This document shows positions 7,701 through 14,279 of a stretch of DNA of 38,971 nt, in pieces (position 1 is the stretch's first letter; every line of letters starts with the position of its first letter). A program made the translations under genes and the position numbers. Under the pieces are notes generated by a model. That model was not told the DNA's origin and ran no database searches. It worked only from the letters and a program-made list of their open reading frames with translations. Source of the stretch: a virus; IMG/VR virus record IMGVR_UViG_3300042294_002495, positions 1-38,971 of that record. The stretch is one strand, 5' to 3'.

Positions 7701-9521
7701 ATGCTCCTAACGCTGCTCTCGCAGCAGGGCGCGTCTGGCGCTGTTACTGTCCAGCACCTGATCGTCGCTGGCGGTGGGGCGGGTGGCCGGGGTGACTTCG
7801 GGCTTGCGTCCGGCGGTGGCGGGGCGGGTGGCTTACTCACCGGCACTTCATCCATCACGGCGACGGGTTCTTACACCGTCACGGTCGGCGCTGGCGGCGT
7901 TCCTGCAAGTTCGGGCTACACTGACCGTGGCGGCAACGGCGGCAACTCGTCGTTCAATAGCCTGATCGCTATTGGCGGTGGCGGCGGTAACGCACTGGAT
8001 ACGCCTGACGGCGCTTCGGGCGGTTCGGGCGGCGGCGGGGGGCGCACAACCGGCGTTGGCGGTTCCGGCACATCTGGGCAAGGCAACGCGGGCGGCGATC
8101 TTGGCACCGGAGATGAAAACTTCATCGCTGGTGGCGGGGGCGGCGCGGGGGCGGTTGGCGGCGACGGTATCGCGGGAACCATTGCGCCTATCGGCGGTGA
8201 TGGCGGCGCGGGTGTTAGCTCATCAATCAGTGGTTCGGCTGTTACCTATGCAGGCGGGGGCGGCGCTGGGCGTTCTGGCCTAGGTGGCAGCGGCGGTGGC
8301 GGTGCTGGCGCGGACAACGCAACTGGTGGCGCTGGCACAGCCAACACGGGCGGGGGTGGCGGCGGCGCAAGACAAGGGTTTGGCGGCGCAGGCGGCTCTG
8401 GCGTAGTCATCCTCCGCTACGCCACGGCTGCTATGACCGCCACGGGCGGGACGGTCACGACCGTTGGCTCTGACACGGTTCACACGTTCAACAGCAGTGG
8501 CACGTTTACGGTTACGGCGATTGGCGGCGCGGGTGTAACTGGCACGGGTGCAGCGGTTGCGCCGAACCTGACGCTTGCCGCGCCTATCGCATCGGCTTCC
8601 GGTGCTTATGCGGTTGATGCTGTCACTGGCACGGGCGATGCTGTTGCGCCTGCCCTGACGCTTGATGCGCCTACCGCAGCGGGCGACGGTGCATATACGG
8701 TTGCCGGTGTCACTGGCACCGCCGAGGCTATCGCCCCTGCGATCACGCTTGATGCGCCTACCGCAGCGGGCGACGGTGCATATACGGTTGCCGGTGTCAC
8801 TGGCACCGCCGAGGCTATCGCCCCTGCGATCACGCTTGATGCGCCTACCGCAGCGGCTTCCGGCGAGTATGTCGTATCCGGTGTCACCGGCACAGGCGTG
8901 GCGGTTGCGCCGAACCTGACGCTTGACGCGCCGACCGCATCAGCCTCGGGCACGTTTGGCGCTGCCGTTACCGGCACTGCCGAAGCCATCGCTCCGGCTC
9001 TGACGCTCGACGCTCCGGTGGCCTCGGCGGCGGGTGCCTATTCCGTCGATCCCGTCACCGGCACCGCCGAGGCCACGGCCCCCGCGCTGACGCTATCCGC
9101 CACGGCTGACGGCGCGGCAGCACATATCGCGCCCGTCACCGGCACGGCTGATGCTGTCGCCCCTGCACTTACCCTCGACGCTCCGGTTGCATCCGCGTCC
9201 GGTGAGTATGTCGTCTCCGGTGTCACTGGCACTGGTGCAGCCGTTGCCCCCGCGCTGTCTCTATCGCAGCCGGTTGCATCGGGCGACGGTTCCGCTGCGG
9301 CCCAGCCTGTCGAGGGTTCCGGCGCGGCGGTCGCTCCTGCCCTAACGCTGGTCGCAACGGCAAGCGCGCTTGGCAGCTACAGCGATTTCGTCGTCTTCGC
9401 TCCGAGCCTCACCTTCACTGTCGAGCCCGAGCAGACTGTCTTCACTGTCGAGCCCGAGCAGACTGTCTTCACTGTCGAGCCCGAGCAGACCGTTTTCATC
9501 GTCATACAAGAGGCCGCTTGA
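7701..9521 (+). CDS. Glycine-rich repeat tail-fibre protein, 606 aa
   Basis: Residues ~15-245 form a glycine-rich domain (GGGGAGG blocks separated by short beta strands, e.g. YTVTVGAGG and VVILRY), the type found at phage fibre tips that bind receptors. Residues ~270-560 are imperfect ~29-residue repeats containing VTGTAEAIAPAITLDAP, likely a beta-helical or extended stalk. The last 40 residues hold three FTVEPEQTV copies. It has no signal peptide. The next gene encodes a fibre-tail adaptor, supporting a role as a receptor-binding fibre. Near-identical repeat copies imply recent expansion. Confidence 0.75.
   Translation: MLLTLLSQQGASGAVTVQHLIVAGGGAGGRGDFGLASGGGGAGGLLTGTSSITATGSYTVTVGAGGVPASSGYTDRGGNGGNSSFNSLIAIGGGGGNALDTPDGASGGSGGGGGRTTGVGGSGTSGQGNAGGDLGTGDENFIAGGGGGAGAVGGDGIAGTIAPIGGDGGAGVSSSISGSAVTYAGGGGAGRSGLGGSGGGGAGADNATGGAGTANTGGGGGGARQGFGGAGGSGVVILRYATAAMTATGGTVTTVGSDTVHTFNSSGTFTVTAIGGAGVTGTGAAVAPNLTLAAPIASASGAYAVDAVTGTGDAVAPALTLDAPTAAGDGAYTVAGVTGTAEAIAPAITLDAPTAAGDGAYTVAGVTGTAEAIAPAITLDAPTAAASGEYVVSGVTGTGVAVAPNLTLDAPTASASGTFGAAVTGTAEAIAPALTLDAPVASAAGAYSVDPVTGTAEATAPALTLSATADGAAAHIAPVTGTADAVAPALTLDAPVASASGEYVVSGVTGTGAAVAPALSLSQPVASGDGSAAAQPVEGSGAAVAPALTLVATASALGSYSDFVVFAPSLTFTVEPEQTVFTVEPEQTVFTVEPEQTVFIVIQEAA
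8658..8856 (+). repeat. 87-bp near-perfect tandem repeat (about 2.3 copies)
   Basis: The sequence starting at 8661 (CTTGATGCGCCTACCGCAGC) recurs at 8748 and 8835, a period of 87 bp or 29 codons, with no visible differences between the first two copies. More diverged copies of the protein repeat lie on both sides. The repeat encodes the fibre stalk. Confidence 0.9.
9414..9494 (+). repeat. 27-bp tandem repeat, three copies
   Basis: TTCACTGTCGAGCCCGAGCA begins at 9414, 9441 and 9468 (period 27 bp, 9 codons), encoding three FTVEPEQTV units at the C-terminus of the glycine-rich fibre. The third copy differs by one base near its end. There is no spacer, so it is not a CRISPR. Confidence 0.92.
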
Positions 9522-9802
9522 TGAGCTACACATTCACCGCACCGCCGAAAGACCCGCAGGCCACTTTGCGCCACGGGATCAACTGGGCAGATTGGCTTCA
9601 AAACGGCGAGACGATCACCGCGCAATCAATAACCGCCACGGTCGGCATCACGGTCGACCAAGTGACGCAAGCAACCGGCGTGGTTTCCTATCGCATCAGC
9701 GGCGGGACTGCGGGCGCGGATTATGTCGTCACCTGTCAGATCACGACCAGCCAAGGCCGGATTGACGAGCGCAGCGTCCGCTACCGGGTGCGCAACAGGT
9801 AA
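9521..9802 (+). CDS. Phage fibre-tail adaptor-like protein, 93 aa
   Basis: The ATG overlaps the previous stop (TGATG). The sequence matches the small family annotated 'phage fiber-tail adaptor': an N-terminal KDP-A-L--GINWADWL-NGETI motif, alternating strands, a central SGGTAGADYVVTCQITTS and a C-terminal GRIDERSVRYRVR. These proteins form a compact beta domain joining fibre to tail. Its place directly after the fibre gene fits. Short length is normal for the family. Confidence 0.75.
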   Translation: MSYTFTAPPKDPQATLRHGINWADWLQNGETITAQSITATVGITVDQVTQATGVVSYRISGGTAGADYVVTCQITTSQGRIDERSVRYRVRNR

Positions 9803-9841
9803 CCTGATCAGCCTATCCCAGAAACAACGCGAGTAAGCCAT

Positions 9842-10900
9842 GTGCCAACACCACCACTCAGCGAAGAGACCCTGATTGAAACCGTCAACGCCTATCAGGC
9901 AAATGAGGCAAACCAGCGGGCAGCATCGGAGGCTCTAGGCATTTCGCGCAGCGCCCTGCAAGACAGGCTGCGCATGGCCAAAGCGCGGGGGATGATCCAC
10001 GAGGCACCCGCGCCCGAGGTTCCGCAGGCCGCGCCACTGCCCGACCCAGACCTGCCGATTGAGCAGCTTGTCACCTACAAGAAGAGCGCCTTTGAGCGCA
10101 AGCACGCGAACGTCTTGGCCAAACGCTGGCGGCGGTTCAACGTGCCGACGCATGGCCCTTACGCGCTGATGTTCGTGGGCGATCCGCACCTCGATGATGA
10201 CGGCTGCAACCTTCCGCTATGGGAAGATCACTGCGAGCTTATGGCTGGCACCGAACACCTTTACGCGGTCAATATCGGAGATTCGACTAACAACTGGGCT
10301 GGCAGACTTGCGCGCCTATGGGCCAACCAGGACACAAGCGCCCACACCGCCAAGCGCCTTGTGAAGCACTATCTGGCAGAGCGCGGCATCCCGTGGTTCC
10401 TCTGGTTACACGGCAACCATGACATGTGGGACGGGCCGGTTGGCCGCGATGTGTTCGAGCGCCATTCGCCTGAATATGTCGTGATGGAGGACTGGCAGGC
10501 CAAGATTACGCTCGCCAGCCCGAACGGTCGGGAGATCAGGCTCTGGGCCGCGCACAACTTCAAGGGCAACTCGATCTGGAATAACATGCACGGGTTGGAG
10601 CGCGCCGCGCAGATGCAGGATTGGGCGCACCTTTACGTCGCAGGCCATCACCATGACAGCGGATACCGGCAGGGCGAAAACCCGCATCGTGGCTTCGTCT
10701 ATAACCTGCTGCGCGTTCGCGGTTATAAATTCATCGATGAATATGCGGACGTTCACGGCTTCGGGAACCATGCCTATGGGGCTTCGGGTCTAGCAGTCAT
10801 TGACCCAGACGGCGACAAGCTCAACGCGGTGACTTGTTTCCTCGATCCGCACGAGGGCGCAGACTTCCTCGCGTGGAAGCGCCGCAAAGCCGCAGCATGA
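9842..10900 (+). CDS. Metallophosphoesterase with N-terminal HTH, 352 aa
   Basis: The start is GTG 9842, which keeps the natural MPTPPLSEETLIE N-terminus. Residues ~8-50 form a Fis/PSQ-like helix-turn-helix (AASEALGISRSALQDRLRMA). Residues ~105-330 carry the calcineurin-like phosphoesterase motifs in order: GDPHLDD (D114, H116), NIGDSTNN (D147), GNHD (N192, H193) and AGHHHDSG (H269-H271). It should be a two-metal phosphodiesterase acting on nucleic acid or nucleotides. It is the last long gene of the rightward unit before attP, in accessory position, and could be a DNA-repair or host-takeover function. The substrate cannot be read from sequence. Confidence 0.85.
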   Translation: MPTPPLSEETLIETVNAYQANEANQRAASEALGISRSALQDRLRMAKARGMIHEAPAPEVPQAAPLPDPDLPIEQLVTYKKSAFERKHANVLAKRWRRFNVPTHGPYALMFVGDPHLDDDGCNLPLWEDHCELMAGTEHLYAVNIGDSTNNWAGRLARLWANQDTSAHTAKRLVKHYLAERGIPWFLWLHGNHDMWDGPVGRDVFERHSPEYVVMEDWQAKITLASPNGREIRLWAAHNFKGNSIWNNMHGLERAAQMQDWAHLYVAGHHHDSGYRQGENPHRGFVYNLLRVRGYKFIDEYADVHGFGNHAYGASGLAVIDPDGDKLNAVTCFLDPHEGADFLAWKRRKAAA

Positions 10901-11067
10901 GCAACGCCGCCCTAGCCCGCCGCCTAGCCGATCTTCTAGACGATTGCGTCATTCCCAGCGATAACGAAAAGCCCTTGCGCCTGATGCTACTTCACGCGCT
11001 TAGGGTGTGCGGCGATCCGGCGTTTGCGGAGGAGGCTAGGCTTTTGTGCGATCTGTTGCGGGATTAG
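10897..11067 (+). CDS. Small helical hypothetical protein, 56 aa
   Basis: The ATG overlaps the phosphoesterase stop (ATGA). The product is predicted all-helical (ALARRLADLLDDCV, LRLMLLHALRVCGD, AEEARLLCDLLRD). It is the last gene before the attachment site, so it lies at the prophage right end after integration. No family recognised. Confidence 0.55.
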   Translation: MSNAALARRLADLLDDCVIPSDNEKPLRLMLLHALRVCGDPAFAEEARLLCDLLRD

Positions 11068-11070
11068 GGC

Positions 11071-11088
11071 TGTGTACCTGTGTACGTC
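11071..11088 (+). repeat. Left copy of an 18-bp direct repeat flanking attP (putative integrase arm site)
   Basis: TGTGTACCTGTGTACGTC matches 15 of 18 bases of 11266-11283. Each copy itself contains two GTAC half units. Direct repeats on both sides of a core attachment site next to an integrase gene are typical arm-type binding sites. The role is inferred. Confidence 0.6.
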
Positions 11089-11182
11089 GTCGCGGATTCA
11101 AACGCGAACAAAATTGGGCCATATTGGGAAAACCGTAGGATTACTGGACGAAAAAACCTAGCGTTGTCAGAGACACCCCTAG

Positions 11183-11228
11183 TTTACACCGAGAGGGTCA
11201 GCGGTTCGAGCCCGTTACCGCCCACCAT
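11183..11228 (+). other. attP core: 3' half of tRNA-Val(TAC)
   Basis: The sequence reads as a tRNA from the anticodon loop (TTTACAC, anticodon TAC at 11185-11187) through the 3' anticodon stem, variable loop GGGTC, T arm (AGCGG-TTCGAGC-CCGTT), 3' acceptor strand ACCGCCC, discriminator A and CCA (11226-11228). No 5' half is present upstream: bases 11178-11182 do not pair properly with 11190-11194. This is the usual form of a phage attP that rebuilds the host tRNA gene on integration. The integrase gene ends 54 bp away. The 214 bp between 11068 and 11281 holds this core, its flanking repeats and A/T-rich spacer, and no gene. Confidence 0.88.
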
Positions 11229-11265
11229 TAAAACAAATACTTAGCGGCATTTCCTCACTTTGGCT

Positions 11266-11283
11266 TGTGTACTTGCGTACATC
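11266..11283 (+). repeat. Right copy of the 18-bp repeat flanking attP
   Basis: TGTGTACTTGCGTACATC, the partner of 11071-11088. It overlaps the last codons and stop of the integrase gene, as integrase arm sites commonly do. Confidence 0.6.
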
Positions 11284-12250
11284 AGAAGACGGTTGCGGCG
11301 CTGGCGTCGCGCATGAAGCTGGGGCTGTACCGGGCATAAACCTGCTCGGTCACGCGGGTCGAGGTGTGGCCCAGGTATTGCGAGATCATCTGCATCGGCA
11401 CGTTGTCCTGCGCCATCCAGACCGCGCAGGTGTGGCGCAGGACGTGAGGCGAGAAGGTGATGCCGGTGCGCTCGGCGAGGCGCTGGGTGGCCTTCTTCAC
11501 GCTGCCGACCGGCTTGCCCCCATACTCCACGACATGATCGCTTAAACGGGCCTTGTACGCCTCGGAAAGCGCCTCTCTGGCAACGGCATTCATCGGCACC
11601 ACTGTGCGCCGCTTGTTCGTCTGGTTGCGTCCTGTGGGCCTGTAATCGACCGACCCCGCTGCGAAGTCCACCCGATCCCATGTGAGGTCTAGGATTGCTC
11701 CCGCCCGCGCGCCCGTGGACAGGCCGAGGATCAGGAATAGCCTGATGTGCGGGGTGGTGGCTGCATCGACCAACTGGCGGGCCTGCTCCTTCGTCAGCCA
11801 GTGATCTCGCGGCTTTGATGCTGGCGGTATCCATAGCGACGGGGCGGCGCTGCCATAATGCTTGCGGATGCAGGCGCGCAACAGTTCGAGGTCAGTGCGG
11901 ATCGTGCTGTCGCTGTAACCCTTGGCGTTACGCTCTCGATAATAGGCGCGGCAATCTTCGCGGGTGATCGCGCTGCCGACGCGGTTGCCAAAGGTGGGGG
12001 CCAGCGCCGTCCAGTGGGCTTTGAACCTGTCTGCCCGCGCGCCGTCTTGTACGCGATCCCGTACATACTCGGGCCATAGATCGATCAACCGTTCGCTTCG
12101 CGCCGCGGTGAGGCGCTGCCAGATGGCGCGGGCGATCTGCTGGGCGTCCCGCTCATCATCCGTGCCAGTCGAGATTCGGCGGCGACGTTCACCGTCTGCG
12201 AAGGTGAGAGCCCATTTTCCCCTGTGTCTGGTGAGGGTGTAGTCTGACAC
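11282..12250 (-). CDS. int: Tyrosine recombinase integrase, 322 aa
   Basis: It catalyses site-specific integration at the tRNA-Val site. The catalytic set is visible: R182 in STGARAGA, H269-x-x-R272 in SPHVLRHT, H295 in QYLGH and nucleophile Y305 in TEQVYARY. Residues ~55-140 resemble the SAM-like core-binding domain and 1-45 an arm-binding N-terminus. The start is GTG 12250, giving MSDYTLTRHRGKW. The gene overlaps the 3' end of the excisionase-like gene by 166 bp, an unusually long overlap. Its stop lies inside the right arm repeat, 54 bp from the tRNA-like core. Confidence 0.93.
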   Translation of the reverse strand: MSDYTLTRHRGKWALTFADGERRRRISTGTDDERDAQQIARAIWQRLTAARSERLIDLWPEYVRDRVQDGARADRFKAHWTALAPTFGNRVGSAITREDCRAYYRERNAKGYSDSTIRTDLELLRACIRKHYGSAAPSLWIPPASKPRDHWLTKEQARQLVDAATTPHIRLFLILGLSTGARAGAILDLTWDRVDFAAGSVDYRPTGRNQTNKRRTVVPMNAVAREALSEAYKARLSDHVVEYGGKPVGSVKKATQRLAERTGITFSPHVLRHTCAVWMAQDNVPMQMISQYLGHTSTRVTEQVYARYSPSFMRDASAATVF

Positions 12251-12408
12251 TCGTACCGCTCGACCTCATGCGCTGGAATGCGAATCAGCTTGCCGAGCGT
12301 AAAGCTCGCCAGTTCGCCGTTCTTGCACATGCACCGGATTTTCTCGGCGCTGCAACCCCAACGGTCGGCCAGGGTCTGCGGGCTGAATGGGCGAGCGGCA
12401 TCACTCAT
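12085..12408 (-). CDS. Excisionase-like helix-turn-helix protein, 107 aa
   Basis: The N-terminal ~55 residues form a MerR/excisionase-type winged HTH: FSPQTLADRWGCSAEKIRCM, then SFTLGKLIRIPAHEVERYE. By position next to int it is probably the directionality factor for excision. It may start at 12411 or 12408; AAGGGG upstream fits both. The C-terminal ~50 residues (Ser/Pro/Arg-rich) lie entirely in the overlap with int and look like a by-product of the other frame, so the functional part may be only the first half. Confidence 0.75.
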   Translation of the reverse strand: MSDAARPFSPQTLADRWGCSAEKIRCMCKNGELASFTLGKLIRIPAHEVERYECQTTPSPDTGENGLSPSQTVNVAAESRLARMMSGTPSRSPAPSGSASPRREANG

Positions 12409-12628
12409 CATCCATCCCCTTGCATTCGAGCTTCCACTCCCAGCCAAGCGGGTCGCCGTCCATTACTTCTACGCCCTGCGCCGCGAGTTCGTCGCGGATC
12501 GCGTCTGCGGTCGCGAAGTCCTTTGTGGCACGGGCTGCATTGCGGCGGGCGACCATGGCTTCCACTTCCTCTTCGGTTAGGGACGCGGACTTGGGTCGGA
12601 TGCGCAGATCGGCACGGGTCAAGGTCAT
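12401..12628 (-). CDS. CysRS C-terminal-domain-like mini protein, 75 aa
   Basis: Residues ~18-72 read like the C-terminal helical domain of bacterial cysteinyl-tRNA synthetases: ARRNAARATKDFATADAIRD, ELAAQGVEVMDGDP, then a Trp-rich end GWEWKLE. In CysRS this part contacts the tRNA. No catalytic synthetase domain is present and there is no broken remainder nearby, so this is a free-standing small gene. The start overlaps the upstream stop (ATGA), and the end overlaps the excisionase-like gene. Function unknown; it could bind tRNA or protein. The similarity is from memory of the family motif. Confidence 0.7.
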   Translation of the reverse strand: MTLTRADLRIRPKSASLTEEEVEAMVARRNAARATKDFATADAIRDELAAQGVEVMDGDPLGWEWKLECKGMDDE

Positions 12629-12918
12629 TGGATACTCCTGCGGGTCTTTCGGCGGTGCGCTTGAAGCTCGTTCGTCAGGCGACGGACTTCGGCCCGCAGC
12701 CCTTCAATCTCCCGCCGCTGCACACACGGCAGGCGCGGGCAGTCAGCGTGGCAAGTGTGGATGCTGTCGAAGGTCAACCGCTCGACCTCGGCTTGCAGGG
12801 CTTCTATGCGATCAGCGGCTTCGGGGCCATCGGGGTTGTGCAGGCGCGGCTTTAGGCTAACAGGATCAAACACGAACGCATCTCTGCGCCGCAGCCGCTT
12901 AACCAGTTCCTCGGTCAC
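12625..12918 (-). CDS. Coiled-coil hypothetical protein with Cys cluster, 97 aa
   Basis: The start is GTG 12918 (GTGA overlap with the upstream stop). Two helical heptad stretches (EAADRIEALQAEVERL and REIEGLRAEVRRLTNEL) flank a HTCHADCPRLPC motif that could bind metal. Phage early operons often carry such small coiled-coil proteins of unknown role. Confidence 0.6.
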   Translation of the reverse strand: MTEELVKRLRRRDAFVFDPVSLKPRLHNPDGPEAADRIEALQAEVERLTFDSIHTCHADCPRLPCVQRREIEGLRAEVRRLTNELQAHRRKTRRSIQ

Positions 12919-13049
12919 GCCCGTTTCTCCCGTTCGCGCTCAGCCATAGGCCGCTCGTAAAGCTTTGTCCCGTCAGCGCGGCGTAGTGGCCATGCGCTGT
13001 CCTGTGATGTGCGCCGCGTCGGGTGCGGCTTGCTGATCTGGGCGATCAT
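12915..13049 (-). CDS. Small basic hypothetical protein, 44 aa
   Basis: The ORF is coupled at both ends: ATGA at its start with the upstream gene and GTGA at its end. The product is rich in Arg/Lys and Pro (MIAQISKPHPTRRTSQ, then PLRRADGTKLYERP). No family is recognised. It fills what would otherwise be a gap in a tightly packed operon, which is the main support. Confidence 0.5.
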   Translation of the reverse strand: MIAQISKPHPTRRTSQDSAWPLRRADGTKLYERPMAEREREKRA

Positions 13050-13318
13050 GGCTGTTGTCCCTCTGTCTCTGCGATTGCGGGCGGAACGGGCAGTCCTTCA
13101 CCGTGCCAGCGCTCCAAGAATGTCTCTGGCCCGTCATCGTCAGACACAAGCCAATCGACGCGCTGGATCATCTTTCCGGCCAAGCGCACGGTGTCTGCCG
13201 CAAGCTGGAAACGGTTCGCAATGGCAGGCTCATATTCGCCGGTTGCAATCTGCAATTCGATGCTGCTTGCGACATCATCAAAATGATATTGGATGTAGTC
13301 AAAATGCCCGCCGCTCAT
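13046..13318 (-). CDS. Conserved phage hypothetical protein (SGGHFDY type), 90 aa
   Basis: The N-terminus MSGGHFDYIQYHFDDVASSI is a recurrent motif of a small phage protein family of unknown function. The body is acidic and helical. The C-terminus is AETEGQQP, encoding the Shine-Dalgarno sequence (GAGGGA) for the next gene. ATGA overlaps on both sides. Confidence 0.65.
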   Translation of the reverse strand: MSGGHFDYIQYHFDDVASSIELQIATGEYEPAIANRFQLAADTVRLAGKMIQRVDWLVSDDDGPETFLERWHGEGLPVPPAIAETEGQQP

Positions 13319-13695
13319 GGCTGTTGTCCCTCAATCTTGGCGATGGCGCGAAGTGCGGCGGCTGTCATGGCTAGCGCGGGGGTGGCTGCGCGTCCCCGAA
13401 ACAGTCGGTCGCCATCATCGTCCATGAAGATCGCGCGGCTTGCTCTATTCGGGTAATCCCATCCGTGGACACTAACCCACCCCTCCGGCACCAGCGACAT
13501 GGCCGCGTCGAGTGAGGCGGTGTAGGGCTTTGGTTCTTTCCGCGTATCCCCATCGCAATGCGACCGAAACGGATGCGCAGGCTCAAAGCGGGCAAGCCCC
13601 AAATGGTTTTCGATCCAAATATCAACTCCACTATCCGGCCCCGTCAGCGCCTCGACGCGCTCTGCCAGCGCAATCAGTTCATCCTTGCCGCTCAT
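13315..13695 (-). CDS. Phage ABA-sandwich-like hypothetical protein, 126 aa
   Basis: The sequence has the layout of small phage proteins with an alpha-beta-alpha sandwich: N-terminal helix (ELIALAERVEALTG), then YTASLDAAMSLVPEGW, beta strands ending RAIFMDDDGD, and a C-terminal helix ATPALAMTAAALRAIAKI. The YT-SLDAA---VP motif is the best clue. Function unknown. The C-terminal KIEGQQP doubles as the ribosome-binding site of the next gene. Confidence 0.6.
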   Translation of the reverse strand: MSGKDELIALAERVEALTGPDSGVDIWIENHLGLARFEPAHPFRSHCDGDTRKEPKPYTASLDAAMSLVPEGWVSVHGWDYPNRASRAIFMDDDGDRLFRGRAATPALAMTAAALRAIAKIEGQQP

Positions 13696-13952
13696 GGCTG
13701 TTCTCCCTCAATCTTGGCGATGGCGGCGGTGAGGCGGGTGTTCCATGCGGCGATCAGTGCGGCCTTTGGTTTGTAGGGCCAAACAATCGAAAAGCCGCCA
13801 GCACAATCGTGGTGACTGAGCGTAAACAGATAGTGATCGTCTGTCGCCATCTCGCCTAATGCCAACATCTTATTCTGGTGGGCGCGATGAAGGTTCGCCT
13901 CACTCCCACAAAACGGACACGGCAGCAGTTGCACCTTCTCTTGTTCGGTCAT
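13692..13952 (-). CDS. Lar-like restriction-alleviation zinc-motif protein, 86 aa
   Basis: The N-terminal LLPCPFCGSEA and late ALIAAWNTR are the two hallmarks of the Lar family, whose Rac-prophage member relieves type I restriction. The second metal half is unusual: HRAHQNK and SHHDCAGG stand where CxxC is normally seen. Many phage proteins with this motif are only Lar-like, so an anti-restriction role is a guess. The start overlaps the upstream tiny gene by ATGA. Confidence 0.7.
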   Translation of the reverse strand: MTEQEKVQLLPCPFCGSEANLHRAHQNKMLALGEMATDDHYLFTLSHHDCAGGFSIVWPYKPKAALIAAWNTRLTAAIAKIEGEQP

Positions 13953-14026
13953 GCTTCGTCTCCCTCACAATGGAAGCATCGTGTTACGTAAACCGCAGAT
14001 AGCGGAAAGCGATGTTGCCGCGTCAC
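13949..14026 (-). CDS. Putative micro-protein, 25 aa
   Basis: The GTG start overlaps the stop of the upstream membrane gene (GTGA) and the stop overlaps the next start (ATGA). The product MTRQHRFPLSAVYVTRCFHC has a CxxC motif and ends EGDEA, encoding a GAGGGA ribosome-binding site. A longer 80-aa reading frame with the same stop exists, but it would bury the upstream membrane gene. Support is the coupling only. Confidence 0.4.
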   Translation of the reverse strand: MTRQHRFPLSAVYVTRCFHCEGDEA

Positions 14027-14121
14027 CGTGCAATCTCCATAATCAAGGCCATCACGATCAGGCCGGATGAAAGCAGCAGGGTGCCGCCGAATATGCGGGC
14101 GAGGTTGTAGGCTGCGGTCAT
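14023..14121 (-). CDS. Putative single-pass membrane micro-protein, 32 aa
   Basis: The start overlaps the upstream stop (ATGA) and the stop overlaps a GTG start (GTGA). The product MTAAYNLARIFGGTLLLSSG continues with a hydrophobic LIVMALIM segment, giving one membrane helix over residues ~9-29. Its MTAA start resembles MTAARAIGIW in the protein of the gene at 14279-14446, which also ends in a membrane helix, so the two may be related. Function unknown. Confidence 0.5.
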   Translation of the reverse strand: MTAAYNLARIFGGTLLLSSGLIVMALIMEIAR

Positions 14122-14279
14122 GCGGTTTCCCTTTCCAAATCGTCGGCCTTTTCCAAAAGGCGCTCGGCGGTGTCTGCCCAATCTTTCGCATGTTTCAGGG
14201 CCATCAACGCTGACTTGCGGAGCCTTTCGGGCGTAGGGTTGTCATCCTTCCGAACACCGGGGCGCCAATCAGGGGTCAT
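14118..14279 (-). CDS. Small helical hypothetical protein, 53 aa
   Basis: The start at 14279 overlaps the upstream stop by one base. The product MTPDWRPGVRKDDNPTPERL is followed by a long amphipathic helix (ALKHAKDWADTAERLLEKAD). No family recognised. Confidence 0.5.
   Translation of the reverse strand: MTPDWRPGVRKDDNPTPERLRKSALMALKHAKDWADTAERLLEKADDLERETA

Noticed and set aside
9414-9494. CRISPR-like repeat
   Set aside because: The 27-bp units abut without spacers and encode FTVEPEQTV in frame within a fibre gene. No array or cas gene was seen anywhere.
11183-11228. A functional tRNA gene
   Set aside because: Only the 3' half is present; no 5' acceptor strand, D arm or pairing 5' anticodon stem is found upstream. 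It is an attachment core.
13949-14191. 80-aa minus-strand frame as the real gene
   Set aside because: Its first half lies over a 32-aa membrane gene that is perfectly coupled to the upstream stop, and its N-terminal part has no start signal. Only the last 25 codons, with a GTGA-coupled start, were kept at low confidence.
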